A DNA stretch of 12,201 nucleotides. Origin: Terana coerulea. Taxonomy: Eukaryota; Basidiomycota; Agaricomycetes; Polyporales; Phanerochaetaceae. Of the stretch, positions 8,080 to 12,201 are shown one piece after another (position 1 is the first letter of the stretch; each line of letters starts with the position of its first letter). The notes below the pieces were generated by a model. The model saw nothing but the letters and a program-made list of their open reading frames with translations. It was not told the DNA's origin and did not search any database. Both the position numbers and the translations under genes were made by a program. The DNA lies in contig JAKOGH010000942.1 in assembly GCA_024811115.1 (NCBI GenBank), forward strand, positions 1-12,201, read 5' to 3'.

Positions 8080-10888
8080 ATGCTCCGGCTTCCAGAACGC
8101 CAAACACATTCACTCGCGTCTTCCGCCGGACGACTCAGCGCACTCGCCCCGCGGATCGCCGTCTCCAACGGGCTCTTGCGAAGAGCAGTTGTACCAGCAG
8201 CGCATGCGTATACATCCATAACTCGCCCGCCTTCGCTTCAGGGAGCAGGGCAACGGAGGGGTATGCATCGCAGCCTCCTGGCGGCGGCATGGGCGGCATG
8301 GGTGGGCCTGGCGGATTCAACATCTTTGGGAACAAGCCCGAGAAGGGGCAGGCGTTGAAGGAGTATGTGCGTACCTTGTTGTCTCTTGCGCGTTGTGACG
8401 CATGGGTGAAGCTGACGCGACCGCAGAGCGTCGGACCTCACCGAGCTGGCGAAGAACGGGAAGTTAGATCCTACGATTGGAAGAGACGAAGAGATTCGGC
8501 GGACGATCCAAAGTACGTGCCCCTCGCTGAGAGTCTTTCGGTGCACCTATTGACCTAACCCGTCAGTCCTCTCAAGACGCACGAAATCGAACCCGGTCCT
8601 GATCGGCCCGCCCGGCGTCGGCAAGACGGCGATTCTCGAAGGGCTCGCGAGCCGCATCGTGGCGAAGGAGGTGCCCGAGAGCCTGCAGCACAAGCGCGTG
8701 CTGTCCATCGACCTCGCATCGATCATGGCCGGCTCGGGCATCCGCGGCCAGTTCGAGGAGAAGTTCAAGGCGCTGCTCAAGGACATCGAGGACGAGGCGG
8801 GGAACGTCGATCTGTTTCATTGACGAAGTCCGTGCGTAAAATTCGATCCAGCTCTGCGAGTGCATGTGAGACTGACGGGGTACATGGGCTCAGATACCTT
8901 GTTTAATCTTGGCAAAGCGGAAGGAAGCATCGACGCTGGACAGATGATCAAACCCGCGCTGGCGAGAGGGCTGCAGCTTGTTGGCGCCACTACCCGTGTG
9001 TCTTTTCTTCTTACCCAGTGTATGCTATTGCATAGCTCATGCCGTTCCTTAGCCGACGAGTACAGGAAGACCATTGGGAAAGATGCCGCGCTCGGAGCGC
9101 CGCTTCCAGCCTGTGAGCATCGATGAGCCATCTGTGGAGTCTACCATCAGCATCCTTCGAGGTCTTAAACCGCGGTACGAAGTGCACCATGGAGTCGAGA
9201 TCAGTGACAGCGCACTGGTCACTGGTATGCTTCCTCGCATTATCGACACTCGAAACTAGTCTGGCTGAATTGTACCCCCAGCGGCCGTCTACTCTGCGCG
9301 GTACATCTCAGACAGGTTCCTTCCCGACAAAGCCATCGACCTCGTGGACGAAGCCGCGTCGGCGCTGCGCCTGCCCAGGAGTCCAAGCCCGACGAGCTGG
9401 AAGCGCTGGACCGCGAGATCGTGACCCTCCAGATCGAGCTCGAGTCGCTCAAGAACGAGCAGGACGTGTTCAGTGTCGAGCGGCGCGACGCGGTCGAGGA
9501 CACGCTCCGGCGGAAGCGCGAGGAAGCGAGCAGTCTCGAGCGCGTCTGGCAGGCGGAGCGCGCGCGGCAGCAGCGCCTGAAGGCGCTCAAAGAGCAGATC
9601 GAGGCGGCGAAGCACGCACTCGACGTCGCGCAGCGGCAGGGGCAGTATGAGAAGGCGAGCCGGCTGCGATTCGCGACGATTCCGGAGCTGGAGCGGCAGC
9701 TGCCGAGGGAGGAGGAGCGGGCGCAGAGCGATGCGGAGAGGGAGGAGGGCCCCCTGAGGATGCTGCACGACCGCGTGACGTCGGGCGACATCTCGCGGGT
9801 CGTAGCGAAGGCGACCGGCATTCCCGTAACGAACCTGTTGAAGGGCGAGCGAGAGAAGCTCGTGCACATGGAGGACGTCCTGGGACAGCGCGTCGTCGGC
9901 CAGGAGCACGTCGTCAGCGCGGTTTCCGACGCGGTGCGTATCTCCCGCGCCGGGCTGCAGGCGCCCAACCGACCCGTCGCGTCCTTCCTCTTCCTTGGGC
10001 CTACAGGTGTGGGCAAGACGGAGCTCTGCAAGGCGCTCGCCGGATTCCTGTTCAACGACGAGCAGCGGGGGCTGATCAACATCAACATGTCCGAGTACCA
10101 CGACCGCCACACGATCTCGCGGCTCATCGGCGCCGCGCCGGGCTACGTCGGGTTCGAGGAGGGCGGGCAGCTGACGGAGGCCGTGCGCCGGAAGCCGTAC
10201 GCGGTAATCCTGCTCGACGAGCTGGAGAAGGCGCACAAGGACGTCGCGATGATCCTGCTGCAGATCCTCGACGAGGGCACGATCACGGACAGCCAGGGCC
10301 GCAAGGTCGACTTCCGGAACACGATCGTCTGCCTCACGAGCAACCTCGGCTCCGGCATCCTCGCACGCGACGGCGCGACGGACGCGCAGGGTGTCGTCAC
10401 GCCAGAGGCGCGCGCGCAGGTGCTCGAGCACACACAAGAGTTCTTCCCGCCCGAGCTGCTGAACCGGCTGGACGCGATGCTCGTGTTCAACAAGCTGTCG
10501 CGCGCGTCGGTGCTGCAAGTTGTGGACCTGCGCCTGTGCGACGTCGCGGCGCGCCTGGCGGGCCGGCGGATCGCGCTGGACGTGCAGCCCGCGGCGCGGG
10601 AGTGGCTGGCGGCGCAGGGGTACTCAGCCGTGTACGGCGCGCGGGCGATCGCGCGGGTGGTGCGGACGGACGTGCTGTTCCCGCTGGCGCAGAAGATGCT
10701 GCGGGGGACGATCAGGTGAGCTGCGCACGATACCGCGTGCGAACTTGAGCTGACCACGGCTGGCGATGCCTAGGGATGGGGACACGGTGCACATTCGTGT
10801 GTGCGAGGACGGAAAGCTGGAAATCCAAGAAAATCACCCGCCCGATGCGTCCGTGGCCTCGGCGGCATCGACGTCGTCGTCTGGCTGA
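8080..10888 (+). CDS. HSP78: Mitochondrial ClpB/Hsp100 disaggregase Hsp78 (seven exons)
   Basis: Hsp78 is the mitochondrial-matrix AAA+ chaperone that works with mitochondrial Hsp70 to resolubilise aggregated proteins. Exons: 8080-8362, 8427-8512, 8567-8831, 8894-8995, 9053-9224, 9282-10715, 10774-10888, giving about 818 residues, normal for fungal Hsp78. The first roughly 55 residues are an Arg/Ser/Ala-rich presequence, followed by a Gly/Met-rich linker ([11 protein letters not shown]). There is no Clp-N domain, typical of Hsp78. AAA-1 has [11 protein letters not shown], Walker A GPPGVGKT, pore-loop region [11 protein letters not shown], Walker B CFIDEV and the arginine-finger motif ERRF. 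A coiled-coil middle domain (about 9373-9720) follows. AAA-2 has Walker [10 protein letters not shown], pore loop GYVG, Walker [11 protein letters not shown] and LLNRLD. Four single-base frame breaks interrupt the model: in the presequence (between 8083 and 8247), an extra base near 8806 in Walker B, an extra G at 9094-9095 before ERRF, and a missing base at 9372-9373. From 9373 to the stop, the only interruption is the last intron. Confidence 0.9.
8363..8426 (+). other. Hsp78 intron 1
   Basis: 64 nt. Donor GTATGT, branch-like GCTGACG at 8411-8417, acceptor CCGCAG. Splicing joins GA|A and leads from the Gly-rich linker into [14 protein letters not shown], the start of the first AAA module. 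Confidence 0.8.
8513..8566 (+). other. Hsp78 intron 2
   Basis: 54 nt. Donor GTACGT, branch CCTAACC at 8554-8560, acceptor GTCAG. Splicing restores [18 protein letters not shown], a conserved run in Hsp100 proteins. Confidence 0.85.
8832..8893 (+). other. Hsp78 intron 3
   Basis: 62 nt. Donor GTGCGT, branch-like ACTGACG at about 8871-8877, acceptor CTCAG. Splicing joins C|AT to give [15 protein letters not shown], which directly follows Walker B. Confidence 0.85.
8996..9052 (+). other. Hsp78 intron 4
   Basis: 57 nt. Donor GTGTGT, acceptor CCTTAG. Splicing gives [14 protein letters not shown]. Most family members I recall have Leu where this gives Pro, so the exact acceptor or a substitution should be checked; the frame is right. 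Confidence 0.75.
9225..9281 (+). other. Hsp78 intron 5
   Basis: 57 nt. Donor GTATGC, branch-like GGCTGAAT at 9263-9270, acceptor CCCCCAG. Splicing joins G|CG and gives [19 protein letters not shown]. Confidence 0.85.
10716..10773 (+). other. Hsp78 intron 6
   Basis: 58 nt. Donor GTGAGC, branch AGCTGACC at 10748-10755, acceptor GCCTAG. Splicing joins AG|G to give [15 protein letters not shown], a normal C-terminal end for ClpB-type proteins. Without this intron the frame would stop right after TIR. Confidence 0.85.
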
Positions 10889-10994
10889 ACTCGACGAGGC
10901 TGCCAGTGCTCGGCCCGAGTGAACTCGACATCTCGACGAACGAGCATAAACGCCCAACTCTATCTCCCGATTGCCGCGGATGAAGGAACTCGAC
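10887..10994 (+). repeat. Dispersed GAACTCGAC repeats at the Hsp78 3' end
   Basis: The nonamer GAACTCGAC occurs three times, at 10887-10895 (overlapping the Hsp78 stop codon), 10921-10929 and 10986-10994. The last two extend to a 12-bp match (GAACTCGACATC). Probably a small local duplication in the 3' UTR; no function is implied. Confidence 0.5.
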
Positions 10995-11426
10995 ATCCCA
11001 GAGTGACGAAGGTTAACGTTTCATTTAGAGGCCCGCTACTTATCGGTACAAAGTATAATTGTAGACTACTCTGGTCAACCCCACTCCGTAACGTCGCTTT
11101 GCTCGGGCCCATGCTATCCACGTTGTATCAGTAGAGCTCCTCACCCCATTATCGGTATCGTGTACGCATGACATCGCCATCCTCTCTCCGTGGCGCTATT
11201 CTCGGTCAATTCGCTCTCCCCATGTTTGTTTCCGCTGTTGTCCAGACACACGCCCGTGTAGTCCTTTCCGCTTGCCATGGATCGCTTCCGCAGTTCTGCT
11301 TCCTTTGAGCCCCAGCGTCTCTGGTGTGCGGGCTGGCCGTAATGTCTAGATCGGGAACAAGCCATCGACGTCAGCTGCAATGAAGCCTGTCATTCAAGCT
11401 GGCCCCTATCGGTCAGCCGCCGCCAC
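10995..11426. other. Intergenic region, no gene seen
   Basis: Lies between the Hsp78 3' end and the aquaporin promoter. Short open frames on both strands lack motifs and composition typical of coding DNA in this window. It should contain the Hsp78 3' UTR and the distal aquaporin promoter. Confidence 0.5.
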
Positions 11427-11440
11427 CCGCTATATAGCGG
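11427..11440 (+). promoter_or_regulatory. Palindromic TATA-like element of the aquaporin gene
   Basis: CCGCTATATAGCGG is a perfect 14-bp palindrome with a TATATA core, 88 nt before the aquaporin ATG. It fits a TATA box followed by the pyrimidine tract that precedes the start. The symmetric GC flanks could also be the site of a dimeric regulator. Confidence 0.55.
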
Positions 11441-11455
11441 TCCCGCGACGCTCAC

Positions 11456-11503
11456 CGTCTCCCCACCTTCTCCTTCTCCCTCCCCCTCCCCCTCCTCGAC
11501 CTC
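11456..11503 (+). promoter_or_regulatory. CT-rich tract upstream of the aquaporin gene
   Basis: A nearly uninterrupted pyrimidine tract (CTTCTCCTTCTCCC and similar) lies between the TATA-like element and the ATG at 11528, as at the membrane-protein gene. It is typical of fungal transcription-start or leader regions. Confidence 0.55.
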
Positions 11504-11527
11504 ACGACCACCCGTACGAGCACGACG

Positions 11528-12201
11528 ATGTTTGGGCGCTCAAAGAGAAGCCATCCTCCACCGGGCGACTACAAAGGCGGCATGAACGCAGCTCCTGCAC
11601 GGACGGGGTACTTTGCCGGCTGGAAGGACGACCTCTACGCCGCGTCGCTCGAGTTTATCGGCACGACGACCTTCCTGACCCTCGCCTTCGGCGGCGTGCA
11701 GGCATCCGCGGCAGAGGCGGGCAGCGAGGGCGCGAGTGTCGGCACCGGCGTGAACCGCATCATGTACATCGCGCTCTCCTTCGGCTTCGCGCTCCTCGTC
11801 TCCGCCTGGCTCTTCTTCCGCGTCACCGGCGGCCTGTTCAACCCGAACGTCGCGACCGCGCTCTTCCTGAGCGGGATCATCGGGCCCGTGCGCTTTGTGA
11901 TGTACTGCGTCGCGCAGCTCGTTGGCGGGATCGCGGCGGCGGCGCTGGTGCTGGCGTTGACGCCGGGACCGATGGCGGCGAAGTACGTTGTGGAACTGTC
12001 TCAGGAAGCCTTGGATGCTCATGACGTCTGCTAGCACCGTGCTTGCTCCCGGATCAACCCCGCGCAGGGCGTGTTCATCGAAGCGTTCGTCACTGCATGC
12101 CTGTGCATGGCGCTCCTATGTTAGCTGCGGAGAAGCACATCGCGACGCCTTTCGCTCCCGTGGGTGTCACCTCTTTGATAGAAGCTTTGCGCTATACTCA
12201 A
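11528..12201 (+). CDS. Aquaporin (MIP-family channel), 5' part; runs off the window
   Basis: MIP channels conduct water or small solutes such as glycerol across membranes. From ATG 11528 a roughly 33-residue cytosolic N-terminus is followed by a first membrane segment (LEFIGTTTFLTLAFGG), an extracellular Ala/Gly loop, a second segment (MYIALSFGFALLVSAWLFF), then the loop-B half-helix with GGLFNPNVA in the place of the first NPA box (residues 105-107 are Asn-Pro-Asn), and a third segment (VMYCVAQLVGGIAAAAL). Exon 1 ends at 11982; an intron of 52 nt (GTACGT...TGCTAG) ends at 12034. Exon 2 gives NTVLAPG, INPAQGVFIEAFVTA and MLAAEKHIATPFAPVG, matching segment 4-5 of fungal aquaporins, but only if one base is restored near 12052-12053 and another near 12117-12118. 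The second NPA box lies beyond the window. After about 12165 the reading no longer matches the family, so another intron may begin there. Substrate specificity cannot be judged. Confidence 0.8.
11983..12034 (+). other. Aquaporin intron 1
   Basis: 52 nt, donor GTACGT, acceptor TGCTAG, no strong branch consensus. Removing it joins AA|C and leads from PGPMAA into NTVLAPG. Read unspliced, the frame stops within the intron. Confidence 0.75.

Noticed and set aside
9240..10518. Long minus-strand open frames (295 and 409 codons) opposite Hsp78
   Set aside because: They lie antisense to the strongly conserved Hsp78 exon 6; GC-rich coding DNA often leaves such shadows, and their translations are low-complexity Arg/Leu/Ser.
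8080..10888. Assignment as cytosolic Hsp104
   Set aside because: There is no Clp-N domain; an Arg-rich presequence precedes AAA-1 directly, the length is near 818 residues, and the [11 protein letters not shown] segment matches the mitochondrial Hsp78 type as I recall it.
11540..12037. Minus-strand open frame of 165 codons opposite the aquaporin
   Set aside because: Antisense shadow; its translation is charged and repetitive, whereas the plus strand shows MIP signatures.
1..12201. A defence, secondary-metabolite or mobile-element system
   Set aside because: No transposase, reverse transcriptase, polyketide or peptide synthase, nuclease or terminal repeats were seen; the genes are ordinary housekeeping or expanded-family genes.

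Overview
The window looks like chromosomal DNA of a mushroom-forming basidiomycete (Agaricomycetes; a polypore-like fungus would fit, but that is inference). Three things point there. The genes carry short GT-AG introns of about 52-65 nt with CTRAC/CTAAC-like branch sites. Pyrimidine-rich tracts lie just upstream of start codons. Two genes belong to the F-box/leucine-rich family that is highly expanded in these fungi (F-box followed by a V[TA]HVCxxWR motif). There are no rRNA or tRNA genes, no CRISPR arrays, and no mobile element that I can recognise.

Layout. (1) 1-342: no gene seen. (2) About 343-2223, minus strand: a decayed F-box-like gene whose recognisable protein segments lie in several frames and are interrupted by in-frame stops; its tail ends in a 15-bp tandem repeat. 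(3) 2224-3091: mostly non-coding, ending in a CT-rich promoter tract. (4) 3092-4517, plus strand: a conserved fungal multi-pass membrane protein with one clear 53-nt intron. (5) 4518-5407: no gene seen. (6) 5408-7128, minus strand: a second F-box-like gene, nearly intact, with one frame jump. (7) 7129-8079: a divergent intergenic region with heat-shock-element-like sites and a seven-residue upstream ORF. (8) 8080-10888, plus strand: a seven-exon gene for the mitochondrial ClpB/Hsp100 disaggregase Hsp78. (9) 10889-11527: intergenic, with a palindromic TATA-like box and a CT-rich tract. (10) 11528 to the window end, plus strand: the first part of an aquaporin (MIP family) gene.

The genes do not form an evident pathway or cluster. 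Hsp78 is the best supported: with its introns removed it reads from a mitochondrial presequence through two AAA+ modules to the C-terminus, at the length expected for the family.

The most unusual feature is the number of single-base frame breaks inside conserved coding sequence: one in the membrane protein, about four in Hsp78 (one in Walker B, one in the arginine-finger motif), two in the aquaporin and one in the second F-box gene. Otherwise conservation is intact on both sides of each. This suggests consensus (assembly) indels more than real loss of every gene, although the first F-box gene may be a true pseudogene because it also carries in-frame stops. I found no convincing previously undescribed system.
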